From positions 1 through 39,319 of the forward strand of contig CAKOVA010000014.1 in NCBI GenBank assembly GCA_934120735.1: a stretch of 39,319 nucleotides of DNA, read 5' to 3'. Positions 1-8,013 of this stretch are shown here, in pieces (the stretch's first letter is position 1; every line of letters begins with the position of its first letter). Below the pieces are notes generated by a model. The model had not been told where the DNA came from. It ran no database searches and saw only the letters and a list, made by a program, of their open reading frames with translations. The translations under genes and the position numbers were made by a program. Origin of the DNA: an uncultured Prevotella sp. (GTDB lineage Bacteria; Bacteroidota; Bacteroidia; Bacteroidales; Bacteroidaceae).

Positions 1-64
1 TGTTACCACAAGATGCGAATGAGATAGCTGCTACAGCTACGAACATTAAAACTAATTTCTTCAT
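1..64 (-). CDS. Lipoprotein, N-terminus only (cut by window edge)
   Basis: Only the first 21 codons are present. They read MKKLVLMFVAVAAISFASCG and then Asn: a short basic start, a hydrophobic core and a lipobox ending FASC with Cys19. This is a type II signal peptide, so the product should be lipidated and anchored in the inner or outer membrane. No acidic stretch is visible right after the cysteine within the two residues available. A good Bacteroidota promoter lies about 50 bp upstream. The function cannot be told from this fragment. Confidence 0.75.
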   Translation of the reverse strand, partial: MKKLVLMFVAVAAISFASCGN

Positions 65-114
65 TTCTTTGCTTTTTAAATCTGTAAAACAATCATTTGT
101 TTATTAAAACATTG

Positions 115-142
115 CAAAGGTAAGGCTTTTTTCCTTACCCAA
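115..142 (-). promoter_or_regulatory. Bacteroidota-type promoter for the lipoprotein at 1-64
   Basis: On the minus strand the -7 box TACCTTTG (115-122) matches TAnnTTTG exactly. A TTG at 140-142 could be the -33 element, though the 17-bp spacer is slightly short of the usual 19-20. The box lies 50 bp from the ATG. Confidence 0.55.
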
Positions 143-322
143 TACTTTTTTTTAGTCTTTTTTTTGCTTTTGTTTGTAACTTTTCTGTAACTACATGATA
201 ATCACTTGTTTGTAATTGTTAAAAATATGTTAAATATTTATAGCTTCTCATTGAGTTTACAAAAATAGGGCATGAAATCGACAATTTGGATGCTCATGTA
301 CAGCCATCTGAACTTTTTTCTT

Positions 323-330
323 TAATTTTG
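323..330 (+). promoter_or_regulatory. Probable -7 box for mtaB
   Basis: TAATTTTG matches the Bacteroidota -7 consensus and lies 23 bp before the mtaB ATG. No TTTG or TTG is found 19-21 bp upstream, so the -33 element is missing or weak. The divergent gap 65-352 otherwise holds only the lipoprotein promoter and A/T-rich DNA. Confidence 0.4.
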
Positions 331-353
331 CATACCATATTAAATAAGGTAAG

Positions 354-1715
354 ATGATTGATACGAGTGCTTTTCAAGATAAAACCGCTTCCTATTATAC
401 ACTGGGTTGTAAACTAAATTTCTCCGAGACTTCTACGTTCGGAGAGATGCTTCAAGCGTTGGGCGTTCGTACCGTTGACAGAGGTGAGCGTGCCGACATC
501 TGCCTCATTAACACCTGTTCGGTCACCGAAGTTGCTGACCATAAATGCAGGCAAGCCATTCGTAGGATGGTGCGAGAGAACCCCGGCGCGTTTATCATTG
601 TCACCGGATGTTATGCCCAACTCGAATCAGAAGCAGTGAGCAAGATACCGGGTGTGGACCTGGTTTTGGGCTCTAATGAGAAAGCCCACTTGGTGCAATA
701 TCTCAATGATGCGTGGTTGCAAAGGAATGCACTTCGTGAGGAGGGTGATGGCGTGCCTGATGGTTTGCATGCATTCCAATCGGTCAAGACGAAAGACATC
801 AAGACTTTCCAACCCTCTTGTTCGAAAGGTAACCGCACACGGTATTTCCTCAAAGTGCAAGATGGGTGCAACTATTTTTGCACCTATTGCACCATACCCT
901 TCGCACGCGGCTTCTCCCGCAATCCTTCCATTGCGTCTTTGGTTCAGCAGGCCGAGCAGGCTGCGGCAGAAGGTGGGAAGGAAATCGTATTAACGGGCGT
1001 CAATATTGGCGAATTTGGCGAAAGAACCGATGAGACTTTTTTAGACCTTGTCAAGGCACTTGATCAGGTGGAGGGCATCCGCCGATTTCGAATTTCCAGC
1101 TTGGAACCCGATTTGATGGCCGACGAGTTGATCGATTATTGTGCGCAGTCCAGAGCTTTCATGCCTCATTTCCATATCCCCTTGCAAAGTGGGTCTGACG
1201 AAGTGCTTAAATTGATGCATCGTCATTACGACACCTCGCTGTTTGCCGACAAGATACACCATATTAAAGAGGTGATGCCGCATGCCTTTATCGGTGTGGA
1301 TGTCATGGTGGGCTGCCGGGGAGAAAAGCCCGAATACTTTGAAGAAAGCTACGAGTTCATTCGTTCACTTGACGTCACACAGCTACACGTCTTCCCTTAT
1401 TCCGAGCGTCCCGGCACCCGTGCGCTGTCCATTCCGTACGTCGTTTCAGAGCATGATAAGAAGTTGCGTTCGAAGCGTCTATTGCAGTTGTCTGACGAAA
1501 AGACGCATGCTTTTTATGCCAAGTATGTGGGTCAGGAGGCTGAGGTGCTGTTTGAGAAGGCTAATCGCGGCCGGGCCATGCACGGTTTCACTCGTAACTA
1601 CATTCGTGTGGAACTGCCCGCAGCATTGGCCAAAGAAGAATTTGATAACCAATTGATAACGGTCAAGTTGGGTGACTTCAATCATGACCGATCTGCATTA
1701 AAAGCAATGATATGA
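354..1715 (+). CDS. mtaB: tRNA t6A37 methylthiotransferase MtaB
   Basis: Radical-SAM enzyme that adds a 2-methylthio group to N6-threonylcarbamoyladenosine at position 37 of tRNAs reading ANN codons. The N-terminal UPF0004 domain carries the second cluster's cysteines (Cys19 in LGCKLN, Cys55 in NTCSVT, Cys86 in TGCYAQ). The radical-SAM CxxxCxxC motif is Cys172, Cys176 and Cys179 (DGCNYFCTYC). A TRAM-like segment ends the protein. LGCKLN at the first cluster and the 453-aa length fit MtaB (YqeV) better than MiaB or RimO. The ATG is the first in frame and follows a -7 box. The stop overlaps the next start as ATGA, so the glycosyltransferase is probably translationally coupled. miaA at 25894 is a second tRNA position-37 enzyme in this window. 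Confidence 0.93.
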   Translation: MIDTSAFQDKTASYYTLGCKLNFSETSTFGEMLQALGVRTVDRGERADICLINTCSVTEVADHKCRQAIRRMVRENPGAFIIVTGCYAQLESEAVSKIPGVDLVLGSNEKAHLVQYLNDAWLQRNALREEGDGVPDGLHAFQSVKTKDIKTFQPSCSKGNRTRYFLKVQDGCNYFCTYCTIPFARGFSRNPSIASLVQQAEQAAAEGGKEIVLTGVNIGEFGERTDETFLDLVKALDQVEGIRRFRISSLEPDLMADELIDYCAQSRAFMPHFHIPLQSGSDEVLKLMHRHYDTSLFADKIHHIKEVMPHAFIGVDVMVGCRGEKPEYFEESYEFIRSLDVTQLHVFPYSERPGTRALSIPYVVSEHDKKLRSKRLLQLSDEKTHAFYAKYVGQEAEVLFEKANRGRAMHGFTRNYIRVELPAALAKEEFDNQLITVKLGDFNHDRSALKAMI

Positions 1716-2725
1716 AAGTAGCTATTGTCATTTTGAACTGGAACGGAGCCAAGATGTTGTCAACCTACCTCCCTTCCGTCATCAATTATTCTCGCGACGA
1801 AGCCGAAATCTTTGTGGCAGACAATGCGTCGACCGATGATTCCATGTCATGGTTATCACAACATTACCCCATGGTGAAGCAAATTGCCCTGGATCGTAAT
1901 TGGGGTTTTGCCGAAGGCTACAACAAGGCTTTGGGCCATATCGATGCCGAGTACTACATATTGCTCAATTCCGACATTGAAGTTACTCATCACTGGCTGA
2001 CGCCGCTCATTGAGTTTATGGACGCTCATCCGCAGGTGGCAGCGTGTCAACCCAAGCTGTTGTCGGTTTTCGATCATGACCAGTTTGAGTATGCGGGCGC
2101 TTGCGGAGGATTTATTGACAGATATGGCTATCCATTTTGCCGTGGCCGTATCTTTCAAACGGTAGAAAATGATGATGGCCAGTATGATGATCCCTGCAAA
2201 ATAGCATGGGCTACGGGTGCGTGTCTGATGATTCGTTCTCACGATTATTGGGAGGCCGGAGGGTTGGATGGCCGTTTCTTCGCCCATAGTGAGGAGATAG
2301 ATCTGTGCTGGCGTTTGCGCTCACGCGGCCGTGATATCTATTGTGTTCCCGACAGTCAGGTGTACCATGTGGGTGGAGGAACGCTGCCCAAGAACAATCC
2401 GATGAAGACATACCTGAATTTCAGGAACAACTTGACCATGCTTTACAAAAACCTGAATGACAAAGATTTGAAGCATGTTATGCGCGTTCGGTGGTGGCTC
2501 GACTATCTTGCAGCCTTGCAAATGCTGTTGCTGGAGCACCATTGGGGCGACTGCCGTGCCGTGTTCAAGGCCAGAAAAGCCTTCAAACGCTGGCGAAATG
2601 AATTTGAATTTGACCGCCAAAAAATTCAAAACAGCAGGTTGGTGGAAGACGAAAAAATACTGAACTCTTATTCTATTCTTTGGAAATATTATGTCAAAGG
2701 AAAGAAAAAATACAGTGAAATCTAA
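1712..2725 (+). CDS. Glycosyltransferase family 2 (rhamnosyltransferase-like)
   Basis: Soluble GT-A fold enzyme of 337 aa, expected to transfer a sugar from a nucleotide donor to a surface glycan or lipid-linked acceptor. The N-terminus VAIVILNWNG and ADNASTDDS (about 36-44) form the nucleotide-binding part. LLNSDIEV (84-91) supplies the metal-binding acidic residue, and the segment from WATGA to HSEEIDLCWRLR (166-203) holds the acceptor region and probable catalytic acid. These features match the WbbL/RfbF-like branch of GT2. The C-terminal 100 residues are basic and amphipathic, fitting peripheral membrane contact. It overlaps mtaB by 4 nt. The acceptor cannot be inferred because no other glycan cluster genes are nearby. 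Confidence 0.88.
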   Translation: MKVAIVILNWNGAKMLSTYLPSVINYSRDEAEIFVADNASTDDSMSWLSQHYPMVKQIALDRNWGFAEGYNKALGHIDAEYYILLNSDIEVTHHWLTPLIEFMDAHPQVAACQPKLLSVFDHDQFEYAGACGGFIDRYGYPFCRGRIFQTVENDDGQYDDPCKIAWATGACLMIRSHDYWEAGGLDGRFFAHSEEIDLCWRLRSRGRDIYCVPDSQVYHVGGGTLPKNNPMKTYLNFRNNLTMLYKNLNDKDLKHVMRVRWWLDYLAALQMLLLEHHWGDCRAVFKARKAFKRWRNEFEFDRQKIQNSRLVEDEKILNSYSILWKYYVKGKKKYSEI

Positions 2726-2773
2726 GCAGAATTAAAGTAATTTTGGCTTAAATTTATCTTTTTTAGTTTAAAA

Positions 2774-2805
2774 TTTGCTACTTATTATATTTTTGCTTAA
2801 TTTTG
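2774..2805 (+). promoter_or_regulatory. Consensus Bacteroidota promoter for the GldB-like gene
   Basis: TTTG at 2774-2777, a 20-bp spacer, and TAATTTTG at 2798-2805. This is a full match to the -33/-7 consensus. It lies 28 bp before the TTG start and supports a separate transcript from the mtaB pair. Confidence 0.7.
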
Positions 2806-2833
2806 CTCATAATAAGGATAATGTGTATTCGTT

Positions 2834-3637
2834 TTGAAGCAATATTATAGTCTATTATTTTTAGTCCTCCTGTTGTGTAGTGCTTGTCAGCTGAAACTCA
2901 AGCCTTACAATCAAGAAGATCAGAAGATGCTGGTAGAAGTGCAGCGCTATGATCGTCTGGAGAGCCGTTATCTCACAACGGGTGATTTCTCGGCGCTTCA
3001 ACAAATGAATACCACCTATCCCATGGAAACCCGCACGTTGATAGAAGACGTTTTGGATTTGGGCGAAGTGAACGAACCGTACATCAATTCAAAATTCCTT
3101 AATTTCTACCAAGACTCCCTGTTGCAGGTCCTCATTTCTGACGCTGAAGCTGAATATGCTGACATGGATGACATCAACAAAGAGCTTAGCAGTGTCTTCA
3201 TGAAGTTGCAAAAGTTGCTGCCGGGGCTTGAAATCCCCACTGTCTATGCGCAAATTGGCGCGCTCAATCAGAGTGTGGTGGTGGGCGACAAGCTGATTGG
3301 TATTTCGTTGGATAAGTATTTGGGAGAAACCTATTCGGTATATAAGAAATATTATTCCGAGCAGCAACGACAGTCCATGACACGCGAATACATCGTGCCC
3401 GACTGTATTGTTTTCTATTTGTTGAGCGTCTATCCCATGGAAGATCACGGCGTGAACACGCAGGTGGAAAAAGATTTGCACATGGCTAAGATTATGTGGA
3501 CGGCCAACAAAGTGCTGGGTAGGCGATTTTTCAAGAGCGACTATGTGAATGTTGTCGACAGATTCATGCGGAAACATAAGAGCATCTCGGTAGCTGCACT
3601 GCTAAAACTGGATGACTATTCCAAATTTGAGGTATAG
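2834..3637 (+). CDS. GldB-like gliding-motility lipoprotein
   Basis: A 267-aa predicted lipoprotein. The signal peptide is MKQYYSLLFLVLLLCSAC with Cys18 as the lipidation site. The start codon is TTG: no in-frame ATG lies upstream before a stop, and the signal peptide begins here. The middle of the protein (PTVYAQIGALNQ, then GISLDKYLGE) and the C-terminal stretch with AKIMWTANKVLGRR resemble GldB, a lipoprotein needed for gliding and type IX secretion in Flavobacterium. GldB homologues are widespread in non-gliding Bacteroidales, where their role is not settled. No acidic export signal follows Cys18, so it probably faces the periplasm. It stands alone behind its own promoter. The family call is by pattern recall and is moderately secure. 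Confidence 0.7.
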   Translation: MKQYYSLLFLVLLLCSACQLKLKPYNQEDQKMLVEVQRYDRLESRYLTTGDFSALQQMNTTYPMETRTLIEDVLDLGEVNEPYINSKFLNFYQDSLLQVLISDAEAEYADMDDINKELSSVFMKLQKLLPGLEIPTVYAQIGALNQSVVVGDKLIGISLDKYLGETYSVYKKYYSEQQRQSMTREYIVPDCIVFYLLSVYPMEDHGVNTQVEKDLHMAKIMWTANKVLGRRFFKSDYVNVVDRFMRKHKSISVAALLKLDDYSKFEV

Positions 3638-3714
3638 GGTGATGTCTTGAATTTAAACTTATACCTAATTTTTCCTGATTAATTCATACATATTATCATA
3701 CTTTTATACCGTTT

Positions 3715-3802
3715 CAATAGCATTGAGTTTGGTGGTCAAAGTCATTGCTATTGAGGGGTAAACTCATTGAGTTTGGCGGTCAAAGTCAATGCTATTGAAA
3801 AT
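3715..3802. repeat. 22-bp degenerate repeat array, copy A1 (4 units, partly inverted)
   Basis: Four consecutive 22-bp units begin at 3715, 3737, 3759 and 3781. Units 1 and 3 carry CATTGAGTTTGG. Units 2 and 4 begin CAAAGTCA and carry TTGCTATTG, which is close to the reverse complement of the unit-1 core. So units 1+2 form an imperfect inverted repeat with arms CAATAGCATTGAGTTTG and CAAAGTCATTGCTATTG. The array lies upstream of the nupG promoter. The same family occurs at 10091, 18753 and 31217. Confidence 0.75.
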
Positions 3803-3863
3803 CAATGCGTGCTTTCTTGGATCTCTACCTTGTTTGGCATTCCGAAAAAAAAGATTTTTTTAT

Positions 3864-3894
3864 TTTGCGCATTCTCACATTTAGCTTACCTTTG
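3864..3894 (+). promoter_or_regulatory. Consensus Bacteroidota promoter for the nupG operon
   Basis: TTTG at 3864-3867, a 19-bp spacer, and TACCTTTG at 3887-3894. The start codon is 153 bp downstream of the -7 box, so the mRNA would carry a long leader made almost wholly of the 65/66-bp tandem palindrome. Confidence 0.7.
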
Positions 3895-4021
3895 CATAAG
3901 ACAGCATCGCCTCGGCAACTTCAAACAAGCTTGGTTGCGCTCGGCTCGCACTGTCTTTGCATAAAACAGGCATCGCCTCGGCAACTCCAAACAAGCTTGG
4001 TTGCGCTCGGCTCGCACTGTC
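3891..4021. repeat. Tandem 65/66-bp imperfect palindrome in the nupG leader
   Basis: Two near-identical direct copies, 3891-3955 (65 bp) and 3956-4021 (66 bp), differ by two substitutions and one inserted G. Each begins TTTGCATAA, contains CTCGGCAACT and then ACAAGCTTGG at its centre, and ends GCTCGCACTGTC. Each copy is also an imperfect inverted repeat: GCATAAGACAG at the left arm matches CTGTCTTTGC at the right junction, and the centre CAAGCTTG is palindromic. In RNA each could fold into a long hairpin. The short reading frames crossing it have no supporting features and are treated as non-coding. Confidence 0.85.
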
Positions 4022-4047
4022 TTTGTATGACATAAATAATACATGAA

Positions 4048-5295
4048 ATGAACTTAAAAGTACGCTTGGCGGCAATGAATTTTCTTGAATTTGCCGTATG
4101 GGGTTCCTATCTTACTTGCATGGGAATCTATTTAACCAACATCGGAATGGCTTCCAACATCGGTGCATTCTTTGCCATGCAGGGGGTTGTATCCATCTTC
4201 ATGCCTGCATTGATGGGCATCGTGGCTGACCGTTTGGTGCCTGCTCAACGCCTTTTAGGCTATTGTCACCTGTTGGCTGGCTCGTTTATGTTTGCAGCGG
4301 CCTACTATGGGATGAGCCAAGGAAGCAATGCTGAATTTAGCACACTCTTCACACTTTATTCATTTAGTGTGGCATTTTACATGCCTACCTTGGCATTGAC
4401 CAATTCGGTAGCCTACAATGCCTTGACGCAAGCGGGGATGGATACCATCAAAGACTTTCCACCCATTCGTACATTTGGAACCATTGGCTTTATCTGTTCC
4501 ATGTGGTTTGTAGATATCTTTGGCTTTAAGAGCGATCAGAATCAGTTTGTGGTCAGTGGTGTTTTGAGCATTCTCTTGTTTCTTTACACCTTCACGTTGC
4601 CACATTGTCCTACGTCCAAGGGGCAGCATGCAACTGGTTTGGTTGAAGCTTTTGGACTGAAGGCCTTCTCCTTGTTCAAACAAAAACGCATGGCCATCTT
4701 CTTTATCTTCTCCATGCTATTGGGTGTGAGTTTGCAGATAACCAATGGTTTTGCAACCCCTTTTATTGAAAGTTTCAAGGCGTTGCCTGAATATGCGAGT
4801 TCGTTTGGGGTGAAATATCCAGTGATACTTTATTCTTTGTCACAGGTCAGTGAGACCCTTTGCATCTTGATGATACCCTTCTTCATGAAGCGTTACGGCA
4901 TCAAGAACGTGATGTTGATTGCCATGTTCGCATGGGTGTTGCGGTTTGGTTTGCTTGGATTGGGTAACCCGGGTGACCGCGTATGGATGTTTGTGCTGTC
5001 CATGATAATCTATGGCGTTGCCTTTGACTTCTTCAACATCAGCGGATCGTTGTATGTGGACAAAGCAACCGAGCCGGCTCTTCGCTCCAGTGCGCAAGGT
5101 TTGTTCATGCTCATGACCAACGGTATCGGCGCAACAATCGGTTCATTGGCAGCGCAGGCTGTGGTTACCTCGAATACCGTCAATGGCGTTACCAATTGGT
5201 CGGCCTGCTGGTATGCATTCGCCGGATATGCTTTGTTGGTGGGAGTGAGCTTTGCTTTGTTGTTTAAACCCAAGAAAAATATGGTGAAGGCATGA
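4048..5295 (+). CDS. nupG: Nucleoside:H+ symporter, NupG family
   Basis: Inner-membrane major-facilitator transporter of 415 aa with about 12 hydrophobic segments. The N-terminus MNLKVRLAAMNFLEFAVWGS and the loop MGIVADRL closely follow the E. coli NupG/XapB family, which imports nucleosides with protons. The ATG at 4048 gives this family-type start directly. The preceding gap holds the promoter and the tandem palindrome. The stop overlaps the next start as ATGA. The window also encodes a xanthine permease and Xpt elsewhere, so purine and nucleoside salvage is well covered. The exact nucleoside range cannot be read from the sequence. Confidence 0.9.
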   Translation: MNLKVRLAAMNFLEFAVWGSYLTCMGIYLTNIGMASNIGAFFAMQGVVSIFMPALMGIVADRLVPAQRLLGYCHLLAGSFMFAAAYYGMSQGSNAEFSTLFTLYSFSVAFYMPTLALTNSVAYNALTQAGMDTIKDFPPIRTFGTIGFICSMWFVDIFGFKSDQNQFVVSGVLSILLFLYTFTLPHCPTSKGQHATGLVEAFGLKAFSLFKQKRMAIFFIFSMLLGVSLQITNGFATPFIESFKALPEYASSFGVKYPVILYSLSQVSETLCILMIPFFMKRYGIKNVMLIAMFAWVLRFGLLGLGNPGDRVWMFVLSMIIYGVAFDFFNISGSLYVDKATEPALRSSAQGLFMLMTNGIGATIGSLAAQAVVTSNTVNGVTNWSACWYAFAGYALLVGVSFALLFKPKKNMVKA

Positions 5296-5843
5296 ACAAG
5301 GTACGGCTGATTTTTAAGAGCGTAACAGAGATTGTGGGTTCTGACGATGTGGGACTGCTCATCCTGGTGGATGAACAACAACAGCGTCAGCTTACCATCC
5401 CGTGTGACCGCAACATGCTGTATCAGTTTAGTCTTCGTGTACAAAAGGTTCCAATCACGAACAGGATGCTGCCAGAAGTGTTGTGGCAGGTCATCCGTTC
5501 GCAAACCACGATGCGCTTTGAGATTCTCATCAACGACTTGATTGAGGGACAGTACAGGGCTGTGTTGTACAATGTAGAAACGCTTGAACCGATCTTGATA
5601 AGCATCAGTGATGCCATGTTGTTGGCTTATGTCAGCGACATTCCAATATACATTGATGAGAAGTTGATGAAGAAGCAGAGCGTGAAGTATGTTCACAATG
5701 CGCAGGGCATGTCTATTCCGGTAAACACCTTGACGGATGAAATGTTGAAAAAGGCATTGAATAAGGCCGTTGAAGATGAGCATTATGAATTGGCATCCCT
5801 GTTAAGAGATGAGATGAAACGACGCAATTTGCTTGATGCTTGA
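5292..5843 (+). CDS. Bifunctional nuclease (BFN/DUF151) domain protein with UVR motif
   Basis: A 183-aa soluble protein. Residues 1 to about 135 match the DUF151/BFN fold known from Thermotoga TM0160 and plant and mycobacterial bifunctional nucleases. Segments such as LLILVDEQQQRQLTIPC and RFEILINDLIEGQYRAVLY are typical. The C-terminal ALNKAVEDEHYELASLLRDE is a UVR (UvrB/C-like) helical hairpin, a common partner of DUF151 in Bacteroidota. The biological role of this architecture is not established. It overlaps nupG by 4 nt and is followed 9 nt later by rsmE, so it belongs to the same operon. Confidence 0.85.
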   Translation: MNKVRLIFKSVTEIVGSDDVGLLILVDEQQQRQLTIPCDRNMLYQFSLRVQKVPITNRMLPEVLWQVIRSQTTMRFEILINDLIEGQYRAVLYNVETLEPILISISDAMLLAYVSDIPIYIDEKLMKKQSVKYVHNAQGMSIPVNTLTDEMLKKALNKAVEDEHYELASLLRDEMKRRNLLDA

Positions 5844-5852
5844 TGTTTGAAT

Positions 5853-6578
5853 ATGAAAGAAGCCAGATATTTTTACGTTCCTGATGCTGCCCAGGCTACT
5901 GAATTATCGCTGGAAGAGGCGCGGCATGCTGTCAGCGTTCTGCGACTGAAAGCCGGTGATGAAATATTCTTAATGGATGGGAAGGGTTCTTTTTACCAGG
6001 CAAACGTCACACTCGCAGCAACCAAGCATTGCATGTATGACATCGTGAAAGCGTTGCCGCAGCAGAAAACATGGAAGGGGCATGTGCATTTGGCTATCGC
6101 ACCAACCAAGATGATGGATAGGATGGAATGGATGATTGAGAAGATGACTGAGGTTGGATTTGATGAAATCACGTTCCTGGATTGTCGTTATTCAGAGCGC
6201 AAACAACTACGAATTGACCGCTTAGAAAAGATTGTCATCGCTGCAATGAAGCAGAGTAGAAAGGCTTGGAAACCTGTAGTTCATCCCATCATGCCCTTTC
6301 AAGACTTCGTCAATCAGCAGCGAGAGGGCGGCCTGTACATTGCCCATTGTTACACAGAGATAGCCAGAAAGGTTTTTCTTAACGAGATACAGCAAGCTAA
6401 TGATCAACAAGACATTACCATACTTGTAGGGCCTGAAGGTGATTTCTCGATTGACGAAGTGAATCAAGCCCTTGAAAAGGGATTCTCGTCTGTGTCATTA
6501 GGGCAAAACAGATTGAGGACTGAAACTGCAGGACTGGTATCAATTGTGATGTCACAAGTAGTAAAACGCATCTTATAA
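5853..6578 (+). CDS. rsmE: 16S rRNA (uracil-1498-N3)-methyltransferase RsmE
   Basis: SPOUT-family methyltransferase that methylates U1498 of 16S rRNA using S-adenosylmethionine. A PUA-like N-terminal domain (YFYVPDA..., EEARHAVSVLRLKAGDEI) is followed by the SPOUT domain with LVGPEGDFS and, near the end, SLGQNRLRTETAGL, which forms the knot and cofactor site. Length 241 aa is normal. I chose the ATG at 5853 over an in-frame TTG two codons upstream, because MKEARYFYVP fits the family N-terminus. It lies 9 nt after the BFN gene. Confidence 0.93.
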   Translation: MKEARYFYVPDAAQATELSLEEARHAVSVLRLKAGDEIFLMDGKGSFYQANVTLAATKHCMYDIVKALPQQKTWKGHVHLAIAPTKMMDRMEWMIEKMTEVGFDEITFLDCRYSERKQLRIDRLEKIVIAAMKQSRKAWKPVVHPIMPFQDFVNQQREGGLYIAHCYTEIARKVFLNEIQQANDQQDITILVGPEGDFSIDEVNQALEKGFSSVSLGQNRLRTETAGLVSIVMSQVVKRIL

Positions 6579-6672
6579 TCCATGAAGGAAAAGGTTGGAA
6601 ACATATAACAGACCCAGAAAAGGTGCCTCTTTAACGGTATGATGTTTCATTAATAGAAAGGTAAGATTCAAC

Positions 6673-8010
6673 ATGAAAGTATTCAAACTATACTGCATTT
6701 CCGCATGCTTGCTCATCATTGCTTTTTTGTCATCTTGTTCAGATGACGAATATCGCCAAGCTATTCCAAAGTCAAGCACAGCTTTAGTCTCGTTTGATGT
6801 CAATAAAATAAGTGGGATAAACAGCGCCACATTACTGAAAGTACTGCTCCGGATGAAGAATTTGGATGAGAGTGGCATCGATTTGACGCATAAGATTTAT
6901 CTTTTTGAATCGCCCGATGGGAACTTAGGTGTCTGTGCGAAAGTGCAAGACAAAGGGAAGTTGGAGCAGATGTTCGTGAAGATGAACAGCAAACCTGCGA
7001 AGTATCGTGAGGCCTATTTCGCACAAGTCAGTGACTCTTGGATTGCCGGTTACAATGATCAGTCGCTCTTAATCATGGGACCTTTGCCTGTTACTGCGCA
7101 GGAAGTCATGAAAGGAACGATGGCCAAATATCTGCAACAAGACGAGGAAAATAGCGTGATAGCTTCTCCTATGTTTGAAAAGTTGGAGAGCATTAACAAT
7201 CCCATGGCGATGGTTGCACAGGCGAAAGCCTTGCCCGAACAGCTTGTTGCACCGATGACGTTAGGCGCTCCGAAGGGTGTAGATGGGTCACAAGTGCTGA
7301 TAGCTGCTGAAATGAGCATCGAAAAACGATGCCTGACCATCGAAGGCAGACCGTTTTCTTTTAACCAACGCATCAATCAAGAGATTGAAAATTCGTTCAA
7401 AGTATATCGTCCCATTACTGATGCTTACCTGCAATCCATATCAAACGAGGCCTTGTTAGGCATGTTCGTGAATGTAGATGGGCAGAAGTTTTTGCCCATT
7501 TTGCAGCAGAACAAGGGACTTCAGGTGTTGCTGACGGGCATCAATCAGGCGATAGACATGGACAACATCATCCGCAGTGTTGATGGTGACATGTGCATCA
7601 TTGTTCCAAACTATTCTGATGGTGCCATTCAATTGTCGATGGCTGCGCGTCTTGCGCATACAAAATGGCTGGCTGACATCCCATATTGGAAGCAGTCAGT
7701 GCCGCAAGGTGCTAAATTGACCGATGTTGGTAAGAACATCTATTCCTATTCAGATGGCAAAACCAACTTTTGTTTTGGAGTGAATGAAGACAAGCAGTTC
7801 TTCAGCGGCAGCAGCAAGCAGGAAGCGTTAGCTTCAATCGGTCAGGCGAAAACGCCAATGCCCGTGCAGCTGCAAAATCAAATAAAAGGGCAGAAAATGG
7901 TCATGGTGATTCATTTCAACGACGTGCGTAATGAAACGATGAAAGTGTTTGTTGATTTGCTGAAGCCCGTGTTTGGACCTGTCAACACCATGGTATATAA
8001 ATTGAAATAA
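6673..8010 (+). CDS. DUF4836-like lipoprotein, probably surface-exposed
   Basis: A 445-aa predicted lipoprotein. Residues 1-22 form a type II signal peptide ending LSSC (Cys22). The residues after the cysteine are SDDE. Short acidic runs in this position act as lipoprotein export signals in Bacteroidota, so the protein may reach the outer leaflet; this is inference. The body (PKSSTALVSFDVNKIS near the start, repeated beta-rich segments) fits DUF4836, a Bacteroidota-specific family of unknown function. It follows rsmE by 94 bp without a clear promoter, and is 3 bp from the ABC ATPase gene. It may be a partner or cargo of that transporter. The family call is by recall and would need a profile search. 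Confidence 0.65.
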   Translation: MKVFKLYCISACLLIIAFLSSCSDDEYRQAIPKSSTALVSFDVNKISGINSATLLKVLLRMKNLDESGIDLTHKIYLFESPDGNLGVCAKVQDKGKLEQMFVKMNSKPAKYREAYFAQVSDSWIAGYNDQSLLIMGPLPVTAQEVMKGTMAKYLQQDEENSVIASPMFEKLESINNPMAMVAQAKALPEQLVAPMTLGAPKGVDGSQVLIAAEMSIEKRCLTIEGRPFSFNQRINQEIENSFKVYRPITDAYLQSISNEALLGMFVNVDGQKFLPILQQNKGLQVLLTGINQAIDMDNIIRSVDGDMCIIVPNYSDGAIQLSMAARLAHTKWLADIPYWKQSVPQGAKLTDVGKNIYSYSDGKTNFCFGVNEDKQFFSGSSKQEALASIGQAKTPMPVQLQNQIKGQKMVMVIHFNDVRNETMKVFVDLLKPVFGPVNTMVYKLK

Positions 8011-8013
8011 AAG

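Noticed and set aside
354..1715. MiaB or RimO identity for the first methylthiotransferase
   Set aside because: LGCKLN and the overall pattern fit MtaB; MiaB and RimO have different first-cluster contexts.
3767..4035. Two short reading frames (65 and 76 codons) over the tandem palindrome
   Set aside because: They arise from the repeat itself, have no start context and cross the nupG promoter region.
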